From: an uncultured beta proteobacterium
GTDB lineage: Bacteria; Pseudomonadota; Gammaproteobacteria; Burkholderiales; Burkholderiaceae_C
Direction of reading: 5' to 3'
DNA length: 5,883 bases
Assembly (NCBI GenBank): GCA_903944555.1
Contig: CAJASG010000537.1
Location: 1 to 5,883, forward strand
The stretch's first letter is position 1; every line of letters starts with the position of its first letter. Position numbers and translations under genes: made by a program. Below the pieces are notes generated by a model that searched no databases, was not told the DNA's origin, and saw only the letters and a program-made list of their open reading frames with translations. Positions 1-5,570 of this stretch are shown here, piece after piece.

Positions 1-769
1 AATTTCCAACGACGATGGTTACCTGGCGCCCGGCATTGTGGCGCTGTACGAGGCGCTCAATGATGTGGCCGAGGTGGAGGTGATTGCGCCCGAACAAATC
101 AACAGCGCCAAGTCCAACGCGCTGACACTGCACTCGCCCCTGTACGTGACCCGTGCCAGCAATGGGTTTCGGTACGTGAACGGCACGCCGGCGGATTGCG
201 TCCACATAGCACTCACCGGCCTACTGGATTACCGCCCGGATTTGGTGGTGTCGGGTATCAACAACGGCGCCAATATGGGCGATGACACCATTTACTCGGG
301 CACTGTGGGTGCCGCCATGGAAGGGTATTTGTTCGGCGTGCCCGCCATCGCCTTTTCACAGGTGGACAAAGAATGGGCTCACCTGGAATCGGCGGCGCGC
401 AAGGCCCGTGATTTGGTGCTGTCCATGCAAGAGCAGCGCCTGATCACGGCGACGCCTTGGCTGCTGAATGTCAACATTCCCAATTTGCCGTACGCTGAGA
501 TTGGTCGCATGAAGTTGTGCCGTTTGGGCAAGCGCCATGCAGCCGAAAAAGTCATTCAGCAGCGCAGTCCCCGCGGGGAAATGATGTACTGGATTGGCGC
601 TGCAGGCCCGGTCATGGACGACGCCGATGGCACTGATTTTCACGCCACAGCACAAGGTCACATGTCTATGACGCCGCTGAAAATCGACCTGACCGACCAC
701 GATAGTTTGGGTTACTGGGCGCAGACCGCCTCGCGCCTGGCCACCAGCTTGCATAAGGCTACGGCATGA
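1..769 (+). CDS. surE: 5'/3'-nucleotidase SurE (5' end truncated by window edge)
   Basis: SurE is a cytoplasmic metal-dependent phosphatase acting on nucleoside 5'/3'-monophosphates, linked in E. coli to stationary-phase survival. Reading in frame from base 2, the visible protein begins [11 protein letters not shown], the N-terminal SurE motif whose paired Asp residues bind the metal. Then come the Ser/Asn segment [13 protein letters not shown], the GTPADCV motif, and the hallmark [12 protein letters not shown] followed by [12 protein letters not shown]. Compared with E. coli SurE (about 253 aa), only about four N-terminal residues are missing, so the full protein should be about 259 aa. The first in-frame ATG inside the window (38) is internal and is not the start. 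The stop TGA (767-769) overlaps the pcm start as ATGA, implying translational coupling. Identity rests on motif recognition and the surE-pcm-nlpD-rpoS order. No damage is visible. Confidence 0.97.
   Translation, partial: ISNDDGYLAPGIVALYEALNDVAEVEVIAPEQINSAKSNALTLHSPLYVTRASNGFRYVNGTPADCVHIALTGLLDYRPDLVVSGINNGANMGDDTIYSGTVGAAMEGYLFGVPAIAFSQVDKEWAHLESAARKARDLVLSMQEQRLITATPWLLNVNIPNLPYAEIGRMKLCRLGKRHAAEKVIQQRSPRGEMMYWIGAAGPVMDDADGTDFHATAQGHMSMTPLKIDLTDHDSLGYWAQTASRLATSLHKATA
754..758 (+). promoter_or_regulatory. Ribosome binding site of pcm inside surE
   Basis: TAAGG lies 7 bases before the ATG at 766, within the last codons of surE. It supports the 766 start, which overlaps the surE stop, over the internal in-frame ATGs at 844 and 970, neither of which has a comparable purine-rich leader. 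Confidence 0.5.
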
Positions 770-1620
770 AGCAGCGCCCGACCTTTCCCGCCCAACTCGA
801 CGCCACTTTGGCCAAAAACCGCCCCAATGCACAAGGGGCGCTTATGCCGAGGGGCCCTCTGCAGGGGAAGCCGGCCACAGCATCGCTCCAATTGGCGGCC
901 GCCCTCCCTGCGATCAAGGCCAAGCCGGTGCACCACCTGCCGGCAAAAGTGGTGCCCCACGGCGTCGGCATGGACTCCAGTGCCGTGCGTACCCGTATGG
1001 TGCAAAAGCTCGCCGAGGGTGGTGTGCGCGACCCCCTGGTCTTGGCGGCCATGGGTGCGATTGAGCGTCACCGCTTTGTCGACAGTGCGCTGGCCAACCA
1101 GGCCTATGAAGACACCAGCTTGCCGATTGGGCTTGGCCAGACGATTTCCAAGCCGGGTGTGGTGTCCCGAATGATTGAATTGATGCGCAATGGCGCCACC
1201 GGGCGCTTGGGGCGCGTGCTGGAAATTGGCACCGGGTGTGGCTACCAAGCCGCCGTGTTGAGCATGGTGGCGGACGAGGTGTACAGCATTGAGCGGCTGC
1301 GGGGCTTGCATGACAAGGCGCGGGAGAACCTGCGATTGTTGCGCGTCGCGAATTTGCATTTGTTGTTTGGTGACGGCATGGTGGGCTACGCCAAAGGTGC
1401 GCCCTATGCCGCCATCATTGCCGCAGCCGGTGGCGAGGCCATTCCCCAAGCTTGGGTGGATCAGTTGGCCATGGGCGGGCGGCTGGTAGCACCGGTGGCC
1501 CAAGGCGGAACCTCGGGTGGCGCACAGGCTTTGATGGTGATTGACAAGACCCCGCAGGGCATACGGCAGACGGTTTTAGAGGCGGTGCACTTTGTCCCCC
1601 TAAAATCGGGTGTTGCTTGA
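766..1620 (+). CDS. pcm: Protein-L-isoaspartate O-methyltransferase with N-terminal extension
   Basis: Pcm (PIMT) transfers a methyl group from SAM to isoaspartyl residues in aged proteins and so starts their repair in the cytoplasm. The 284-aa product has the PIMT signature [15 protein letters not shown] (116-130), the SAM-binding motif [17 protein letters not shown] (151-166), an acidic ribose-binding residue at the end of EVYSIE (E176), and GDG at 202-204. Residues 1 to about 68 are a Pro/Ala/Lys-rich, low-complexity extension absent from the 208-aa E. coli enzyme. The family core begins near residue 69, where an in-frame ATG (970) would give a 216-aa protein. The 766 start is preferred because it overlaps the surE stop (ATGA) and has a TAAGG leader. 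My recollection is that related betaproteobacterial Pcm proteins carry similar extensions. It is followed after 11 bp by nlpD and is probably co-transcribed with surE. Confidence 0.95.
   Translation: MKQRPTFPAQLDATLAKNRPNAQGALMPRGPLQGKPATASLQLAAALPAIKAKPVHHLPAKVVPHGVGMDSSAVRTRMVQKLAEGGVRDPLVLAAMGAIERHRFVDSALANQAYEDTSLPIGLGQTISKPGVVSRMIELMRNGATGRLGRVLEIGTGCGYQAAVLSMVADEVYSIERLRGLHDKARENLRLLRVANLHLLFGDGMVGYAKGAPYAAIIAAAGGEAIPQAWVDQLAMGGRLVAPVAQGGTSGGAQALMVIDKTPQGIRQTVLEAVHFVPLKSGVA
1601..1606 (+). promoter_or_regulatory. Possible -10 element for nlpD (TAAAAT)
   Basis: TAAAAT matches the sigma-70 -10 consensus at 5 of 6 positions and sits at the very end of pcm. A transcript starting about 7 bases downstream would have a roughly 18-nt leader containing the nlpD ribosome binding site. 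No good -35 hexamer lies 16-18 bp upstream, so this is tentative. nlpD may simply be read from the surE/pcm transcript. Confidence 0.3.
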
Positions 1621-1626
1621 AGGAAG
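1620..1626 (+). promoter_or_regulatory. Ribosome binding site of nlpD
   Basis: AAGGAAG ends 5 bases before the ATG at 1632 and overlaps the last base of the pcm stop codon. It decides the start at 1632 rather than the in-frame TTG at 1617. The protein from 1632 has an ordinary lipoprotein signal peptide. Confidence 0.75.
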
Positions 1627-1631
1627 TGTTT

Positions 1632-2513
1632 ATGTCTGGTTTTTTTCGTCGTTCTGCCTGGTTGACTTGCATTGCACTGGGGCTAGTGCTGGCAGGTTGC
1701 GGCTCCAAGTCGCTGAATCGGGCACCGGTTGAAGACCGCGGCTCGTCCGGCCGTCAGGGTGCTGTATCGCAGCCAGTCAAGCAGCCGCCTGGGTTTGAGA
1801 ATGCCGGCAAGGCGGGTTATTACACGGTCAAACCAGGCGACACCCTGATTCGCATCAGTCTTGAAGCTGGGCAGGGTCGCAAAGACATCGCTCGTTGGAA
1901 TGCACTGGACAATCCGGACAAAATTGAAGTGGGTCAGGTCTTGCGCGTTGTACCTCCGCTGGCCGGTGAATCTGCTGTGGTGGCCAAACCGGTGGCAACC
2001 GCCGCCGTCACCCCGACGCAGACTACTGCGCCTGACAGTCAACCTGCCGCCACTCAGGCCCCCGCAAAGCATGTTTCAGCGCCAGCCGCTTCCAATGCGC
2101 AGGGTTCGTCAGGGGCTGTGCAAACATTATCTGGAATAGCGGATATTGATTGGGGCTGGCCAAGCGATGGTCCGGTTATTGCCAAGTACGAGGAAGCGAA
2201 AAAAGGTTTTGACCTTGGGGGTTCCCAGGGTGACCCCGTCTATGCCGCTGCAGATGGTAAGGTAATCATCGCGGAGATGGGTGACGGCACCATGCGTTTC
2301 TATGGGAACCTGATCATCATTAAGCACCAAGGCACCGTCATAACTGCCTATGCTCATAACCACACTTTGCTGGTCAAAGATGAACAGATAGTAAAAAAGG
2401 GTCAAAAGATCGCACTGATGGGGAGTACGGGCACTGATCGTACAAAACTTCATTTTGAAATGCGTAAAGATGGCAAGCCGGTCGACCCCGCCAAGTACCT
2501 GCCCGCCAAATAG
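1632..2513 (+). CDS. nlpD: NlpD-like lipoprotein: LysM plus degenerate LytM/M23 domain
   Basis: The 293-aa product is an NlpD-type cell-division lipoprotein. In E. coli NlpD activates the amidase AmiC to split septal peptidoglycan. The N-terminus MSGFFRRSAW is followed by a hydrophobic stretch and the lipobox LAGC (Cys23). Gly at +2 predicts outer-membrane sorting. A LysM domain spans about 63-108 (YYTVKPGDTL to VGQVLRVVPP). An Ala/Thr/Pro/Gln-rich linker covers about 110-170, and an M23/LytM domain about 174-291. The LytM metal site is degenerate: the HxxxD histidine is Lys190 (with D194 kept), and the first His of the HxH motif is Lys272 in TKLHFE. This fits an activator, not an endopeptidase. 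The protein is shorter than E. coli NlpD (379 aa), mainly in the linker. The 3' third is less GC-rich than its neighbours. rpoS follows closely, as in enterobacteria, where the main rpoS promoter lies within nlpD. Confidence 0.93.
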   Translation: MSGFFRRSAWLTCIALGLVLAGCGSKSLNRAPVEDRGSSGRQGAVSQPVKQPPGFENAGKAGYYTVKPGDTLIRISLEAGQGRKDIARWNALDNPDKIEVGQVLRVVPPLAGESAVVAKPVATAAVTPTQTTAPDSQPAATQAPAKHVSAPAASNAQGSSGAVQTLSGIADIDWGWPSDGPVIAKYEEAKKGFDLGGSQGDPVYAAADGKVIIAEMGDGTMRFYGNLIIIKHQGTVITAYAHNHTLLVKDEQIVKKGQKIALMGSTGTDRTKLHFEMRKDGKPVDPAKYLPAK

Positions 2514-2525
2514 CATGTGGATGCC

Positions 2526-3518
2526 ATGAAAAATCCCCCTCCTTTGGGTTCGAGCAGCAGCGATGCCAGGGAACCAATCGAGGGTGATTTTTTTAAGGTA
2601 AATGGTGCTCTAGCGCCCGTAGGCGTTGCGCAGGCAGCTATAGAAACAATAGCGGAATCGACGGGCGAGCCGTCCGATGCGTTGGCCATCTATCTGCGCG
2701 GCGTACGTCGCACGGAGCTGTTTACCCCCGAAGAAGAGTTCGACACCGCCACGCGCGCACGCGCCGGGGAGTTTTGCGCCCGTCAAAGCATGATCGAGCA
2801 CAACCTTCGGCTGGTGGTCAGCATTGCCAAAGGCTACGGCGGGCGTGGCGTGCCCATGGCCGATTTGATTGAAGAGGGCAACCTGGGGCTGATGCATGCC
2901 ATCGACAAGTTCGAGCCTGAACGGGGTTTCAGGTTTTCCACCTATGCCACCTGGTGGATACGCCAATCGGTCGATCGCGCGCTGATGTACCAAGGCCGCG
3001 CGGTGCGCCTGCCCGTGAATGTGGTGCGTGAGTTGCAGCATGTTTTGCGTGCCCGTCGTGCGCTGGAGAATGACGCGGCACTGGTCGCGCAGCGCCCTGA
3101 AGGCATTCGGGTGGACGACATTGCGGCGCTGTTGGGGCGCGATGCCAGCGATGTGGAGGACTTGTTGGCGATGGCCGAGGCTCCGCGCTCGTTGGACGCC
3201 TCGCTGAACCACGAAGAGGGGGACCTGACGCTGGGCGACGGCCTGGTCGATGTGCTGGCGCTGGACCCCCAGGACGTGGCGCAAGCCCATGAGGTGGATG
3301 TGCTGCTGGAGACGTGGATCGCGGCCCTGTCCGAGCGCGAGCGCGAGGTACTGGAGGGCCGCTTTGGTTTGCATGACCGCGACCCGGAAACCCTGGACGT
3401 GCTTAGCATTCGCCTGGGTTTGACCCGTGAACGGGTGCGCCAGGTGCAGAACGAAGCGCTGTTCAAACTCCGCCGCTACATCACCCGGCGCGGTATTACG
3501 CGCGACTCCTTGCTGTAA
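2526..3518 (+). CDS. rpoS: RNA polymerase sigma factor RpoS (sigma-38)
   Basis: RpoS directs RNA polymerase to stationary-phase and general-stress promoters. Counting from the ATG at 2526 (330 aa), region 1.2 starts near [10 protein letters not shown] (51-60). Region 2 contains [30 protein letters not shown] and [16 protein letters not shown], and the segment [10 protein letters not shown] (171-180) matches the E. coli RpoS region that contacts the extended -10. Region 4 holds [15 protein letters not shown] and the helix-turn-helix [16 protein letters not shown]. RpoS, rather than RpoD or RpoH, is indicated by overall resemblance, length and position behind nlpD. A GTG at 2517 is an alternative in-frame start adding three residues. 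Neither start has a strong ribosome binding site (only GGAT at 2519-2522), so coupling to nlpD, which ends 12 bp upstream, is likely. Residues 25-43 are encoded by a repeat-like element also found in rlmD, and a T7 run lies just before it. Confidence 0.95.
   Translation: MKNPPPLGSSSSDAREPIEGDFFKVNGALAPVGVAQAAIETIAESTGEPSDALAIYLRGVRRTELFTPEEEFDTATRARAGEFCARQSMIEHNLRLVVSIAKGYGGRGVPMADLIEEGNLGLMHAIDKFEPERGFRFSTYATWWIRQSVDRALMYQGRAVRLPVNVVRELQHVLRARRALENDAALVAQRPEGIRVDDIAALLGRDASDVEDLLAMAEAPRSLDASLNHEEGDLTLGDGLVDVLALDPQDVAQAHEVDVLLETWIAALSEREREVLEGRFGLHDRDPETLDVLSIRLGLTRERVRQVQNEALFKLRRYITRRGITRDSLL
2598..2653 (+). repeat. Interspersed palindromic repeat-like element, copy 1 (in rpoS)
   Basis: This 56-bp stretch aligns without gaps with 4711-4766 in rlmD at 36 of 56 positions, in the same orientation and codon phase. 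Shared blocks include CTCTAGC, TGCGC and GGCAGCTA. It has internal arms AGCGC/GCGC, and a terminal hairpin GCTAT-N7-ATAGC at 2637-2653. It encodes [10 protein letters not shown] then AQAAIETIA (residues 25-43) upstream of conserved sigma region 1.2, and uses otherwise uncommon codons such as CTA and two ATA. It resembles, from memory, a short palindromic repeat scattered through Comamonadaceae genomes; that family assignment is unverified. Confidence 0.6.
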
Positions 3519-3550
3519 TTGCAACCTGTTCGGCAGGAAGTCCGCGCGTA

Positions 3551-3566
3551 CCTGAGACAATTCAGG
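3551..3566 (+). promoter_or_regulatory. Extended -10 promoter and inverted repeat at the rlmD start
   Basis: TGA-GACAAT (3553-3561) matches the extended -10 pattern TGn plus a TATAAT-like hexamer (4 of 6 positions). No good -35 is found 16-18 bp upstream, as is common for extended -10 promoters. Transcription should begin about 7 bases downstream, at or next to the rlmD ATG (3568). The hexamer is flanked by perfect arms CCTGA (3551-3555) and TCAGG (3562-3566). Whether the arms bind a regulator or are fortuitous cannot be told. Confidence 0.45.
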
Positions 3567-3567
3567 G

Positions 3568-5085
3568 ATGACAGATTCAATACAACCCGAAACCCCAGAA
3601 GTTCCAGTGATCCAAGAGATCCCCGCCGAGCCCACCCTGCCCGAAGGCTGGTTGCGGGTCAAATCCCTGGACCTTGATGCACAGGGCGTCGCCCACAAAC
3701 CCGATGGCAAGGTCGTATTCATCGATGGTGCGCTGCCGTTTGAGGTGGTCAGTGCCCAAATCCACCGCAGCAAGAGCAGCTTCGAAAAAGGCACGCTCAC
3801 CGTTATTCATAAGGAGTCGTCCCAGCGGGTGCGCCCCGCCTGCCCGCACTTTGGCTTGCACGAAGGCGCTTGTGGTGGCTGCAAGATGCAGCACCTGCAT
3901 GTGGGGGCCCAGGTGGCCGTCAAGCAGCGCGTGCTGGAAGACAACCTGTGGCATATCGGCAAGGTCAAGCCCGACAATATTTTGCGGGCCATTGAGGGCC
4001 CCGCGTGGGGCTACCGCTACCGGGCGCGCCTGTCGGTGCGCAACGTGCGCAAGAAGGGTGCGGTGCTAATCGGCTTTCATGAGCGCAAGAGCCGCTACGT
4101 GGCTGATATGAAGGAGTGCCATGTGCTGGCACCCCACGTCAGCGCCATGTTGTTGCCTTTGCGTGCCTTGATTGGGTCGATGGAGGCGGCGGACCACATT
4201 GCGCAGATTGAACTGGCGATCGGCGACATGGGCGGCCCATCTTCTGCACAGACAGGTGAGCAGGCCAGTGGAGTCTTTGGGCAGGGCGACGTGACGGCCA
4301 TGGTGTTACGCCACCTGGTACCTCTGAGCGATGCCGATCTGGATCGCTTGCGCCAATTTGCCGCCCAAAACCCGGGTTTGCAATGGTGGTTGCAATCCAA
4401 AGGGCCAGAGACCGTGAAGCGGTTGGACGAGTTGCCGGGCCACGAGACGGCCCAGTTGGCCTACTCCTTGCCCCAATTCGGCATCACGATGCCATTTCGG
4501 CCGACGGACTTCACCCAGGTGAACCCCCACATCAACCGGGTACTGGTGACGCGGGCCCTGGGCTTGCTGGCCGTGCGCAAGGATGAGCGGGTGATCGATT
4601 GGTTCTGCGGCTTGGGCAACTTCACACTGCCCTTGGCGACCCAGGCCCGTGAAGTGCTGGGCGTGGAGGGCAGTGAAGCCCTGGTTGCCCGGTCGCGTGA
4701 GAATTTGGCATTAAATAAGCCTCTAGCCCTTGCGGGATGTGCGCTGGCAGCTACTGAATTTGTAGCAAGGGACTTGTTTGAGATGACGCCAGCATTGCTC
4801 ACTGGCGACGGGTCTTCGGACAAATGGCTGGTGGACCCCCCACGCGAAGGCGCTTATGCCTTGGTGCAGGCGTTGGCCGCTTTGCACCAGACGCCCGATT
4901 TGCGCGCTGGCTGGACACCGCCTAAACGCATTGTGTATGTGAGCTGCAACCCGGCCACCTTGGCGCGTGATGCCGGAGTTCTGGTTCAGGAGGCGGGTTA
5001 CCGATGTTCGTCGGCCGGGGTGGTCAACATGTTTCCGCACACCGCCCACGTGGAAAGCATGGCGGTGTTTGACCTGATCGTTTAG
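3568..5085 (+). CDS. rlmD: 23S rRNA (uracil(1939)-C(5))-methyltransferase RlmD
   Basis: RlmD (RumA) makes m5U1939 in 23S rRNA using SAM. The 505-aa product has an N-terminal TRAM RNA-binding domain (about 25-85) and four Fe-S ligand candidates, C92, C102, C105 and C184. The SAM domain has [14 protein letters not shown] (344-357), [16 protein letters not shown] (365-380), DPPREGA (423-429) and [12 protein letters not shown] (457-468), where Cys460 is the catalytic nucleophile. PHTAHVESM (490-498) carries the expected catalytic Glu496. The start is firm: an in-frame TGA lies at 3553-3555 and the next Met is residue 107. There is no normally spaced ribosome binding site, and GGG touches the ATG. 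Oddities are the C-x9-C spacing of the first two Fe-S cysteines (five residues between them in E. coli RumA), a Gly/Ser/Gln-rich insert near 222-243, and residues 382-400 encoded by the same repeat-like element as in rpoS. Confidence 0.96.
   Translation: MTDSIQPETPEVPVIQEIPAEPTLPEGWLRVKSLDLDAQGVAHKPDGKVVFIDGALPFEVVSAQIHRSKSSFEKGTLTVIHKESSQRVRPACPHFGLHEGACGGCKMQHLHVGAQVAVKQRVLEDNLWHIGKVKPDNILRAIEGPAWGYRYRARLSVRNVRKKGAVLIGFHERKSRYVADMKECHVLAPHVSAMLLPLRALIGSMEAADHIAQIELAIGDMGGPSSAQTGEQASGVFGQGDVTAMVLRHLVPLSDADLDRLRQFAAQNPGLQWWLQSKGPETVKRLDELPGHETAQLAYSLPQFGITMPFRPTDFTQVNPHINRVLVTRALGLLAVRKDERVIDWFCGLGNFTLPLATQAREVLGVEGSEALVARSRENLALNKPLALAGCALAATEFVARDLFEMTPALLTGDGSSDKWLVDPPREGAYALVQALAALHQTPDLRAGWTPPKRIVYVSCNPATLARDAGVLVQEAGYRCSSAGVVNMFPHTAHVESMAVFDLIV
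4711..4766 (+). repeat. Interspersed palindromic repeat-like element, copy 2 (in rlmD)
   Basis: This is the partner of the rpoS copy (36 of 56 identical, no gaps). It is a locally AT-richer patch in GC-rich coding sequence, encoding [10 protein letters not shown] then ALAATEFVA (residues 382-400). Its long arms CTAGCCCTTG and TGTGCGCTGG around a CGGGA loop pair at 8 of 10 positions, counting G-U. Its terminal hairpin is GCTAC-N7-GTAGC (4750-4766), where the rpoS copy has GCTAT/ATAGC, a compensatory pair change. It lies between the SAM-domain segment SRENL and the ARDLFEM segment, where E. coli RumA appears to have a shorter stretch. Confidence 0.6.
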
Positions 5086-5093
5086 AAAAGCGC

Positions 5094-5447
5094 TTAGTGA
5101 CCCGCGGCGGGCTTGGCTTTGGCCTTGGGCTCGTCGATGACCTCTTCGACCGGTGGTGGTGGCACCACTACCACCGGCTTCTCGATCTTGGCGGGACTGC
5201 CTTCGACCTTGTTTTCGCGCATGTACTGGTCCATGTCTTTCCAGCCGACGAATACGGCTGATTTGGACGCTTTCTCATTCAATGTGTAGCAGTCTTCAAG
5301 GCTGCGCAAACCAAAGCGGCAGGCGCCGCCAATGGCTTTGGCATCGGCTTCGCGTTGGGCGACCTTGGGGTCGGCCAGCAAGGTGGCAATGTTGTCGCAG
5401 CCACCCAGCAAAAGGAGCAAAGCAAGGAGGGGCAGGCGTGAAGTCAT
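5094..5447 (-). CDS. Small uncharacterised lipoprotein
   Basis: I do not recognise a named family. The 117-aa product starts MTSRLPLLAL and continues through an all-Leu core into the lipobox LGGC, giving a lipidated Cys17. Asp18 at +2 would, by the E. coli sorting rule, favour inner-membrane retention; this may not hold here. The mature part has two further cysteines, C43 and C53, that could form a disulfide in the periplasm, and an amphipathic segment GWKDMDQYMRENK (68-80). The tail is Pro/Val/Glu/Lys-rich, with VVVVPPPP (92-99) and Lys/Ala repeats. I recall similar short proteins in Comamonadaceae annotated only as hypothetical. It converges on rlmD, with 8 bp between stops. The 123-bp gap from the yccA stop contains a terminator, so it should have its own promoter, but I see no convincing -35/-10 pair and no clear ribosome binding site. 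The signal peptide decides the start. Confidence 0.85.
   Translation of the reverse strand: MTSRLPLLALLLLLGGCDNIATLLADPKVAQREADAKAIGGACRFGLRSLEDCYTLNEKASKSAVFVGWKDMDQYMRENKVEGSPAKIEKPVVVVPPPPVEEVIDEPKAKAKPAAGH
5150..5177. repeat. Inverted repeat within the Val/Pro-rich codons of the lipoprotein gene
   Basis: Arms at 5150-5162 and 5165-5177 match at 12 of 13 positions around a central CA. The single exception is a G-U wobble in plus-strand RNA and an A/C mismatch in minus-strand RNA. The minus strand reads it as VVVVPPPP, because GTG/GTA and CCA/CCG runs are naturally complementary. It lies 65 bp past the rlmD stop, so in rlmD read-through RNA it would fold strongly. No U tract follows. Confidence 0.6.
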
Positions 5448-5525
5448 GTATTTCGGGTGGAATCTAGTAACAGTATCGGCAAATTCTGCTCCCGATTGAG
5501 CCAGGGCGGTGTTGGACAGGCAAAG

Positions 5526-5550
5526 AAAAGGGCCCGAAAAGGGCCCTTTT
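5526..5550 (-). terminator. Rho-independent terminator after yccA (possibly bidirectional)
   Basis: Perfect 10-bp arms AAAAGGGCCC (5526-5535) and GGGCCCTTTT (5541-5550) flank a 5-nt loop. On the minus strand the GC stem is followed by TTTTCTTTG, and it lies 20 bp past the yccA stop, so ending yccA transcription is its main role. The plus strand also ends in TTTT, so rlmD read-through could stop here too. Confidence 0.85.
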
Positions 5551-5570
5551 AGCTGGGGTTTGACTTGGGT

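Noticed and set aside
712..1503. 263-codon minus-strand frame opposite pcm
   Set aside because: His/Gln-rich shadow translation with no motif; the plus strand encodes unmistakable Pcm motifs.
1617..1631. TTG at 1617 as the nlpD start
   Set aside because: The ribosome binding site would then be inside the coding region. The ATG at 1632 has ideal spacing and gives a standard signal peptide.
2209..2246. TTGACC followed by TATGCC in nlpD as an internal promoter
   Set aside because: The spacer is 26 bp, far from the 16-18 bp needed, and the sequence encodes conserved LytM residues.
2367..2395. TTGCTG ... AGTAAA as an rpoS promoter inside nlpD
   Set aside because: Each hexamer matches consensus at only 3 of 6 positions. 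A promoter in nlpD is expected by analogy with E. coli, but none is convincing here.
3526..3538. CCTG-TTCGG-CAGG as an rpoS terminator
   Set aside because: The stem is only 4 bp and has no T tract; rpoS to rlmD read-through seems possible.
2610..3800. 396-codon open frame on the minus strand across rpoS and the rlmD start
   Set aside because: It lies antisense to rpoS and the start of rlmD, both with clear family motifs. Its translation has no recognisable motif and is typical of GC-rich antisense frames.
5101..5114. CCCG/CGGG hairpin just after rlmD as its terminator
   Set aside because: The arms are very short and no U run follows; it is explained by GC-rich coding sequence of the lipoprotein tail.
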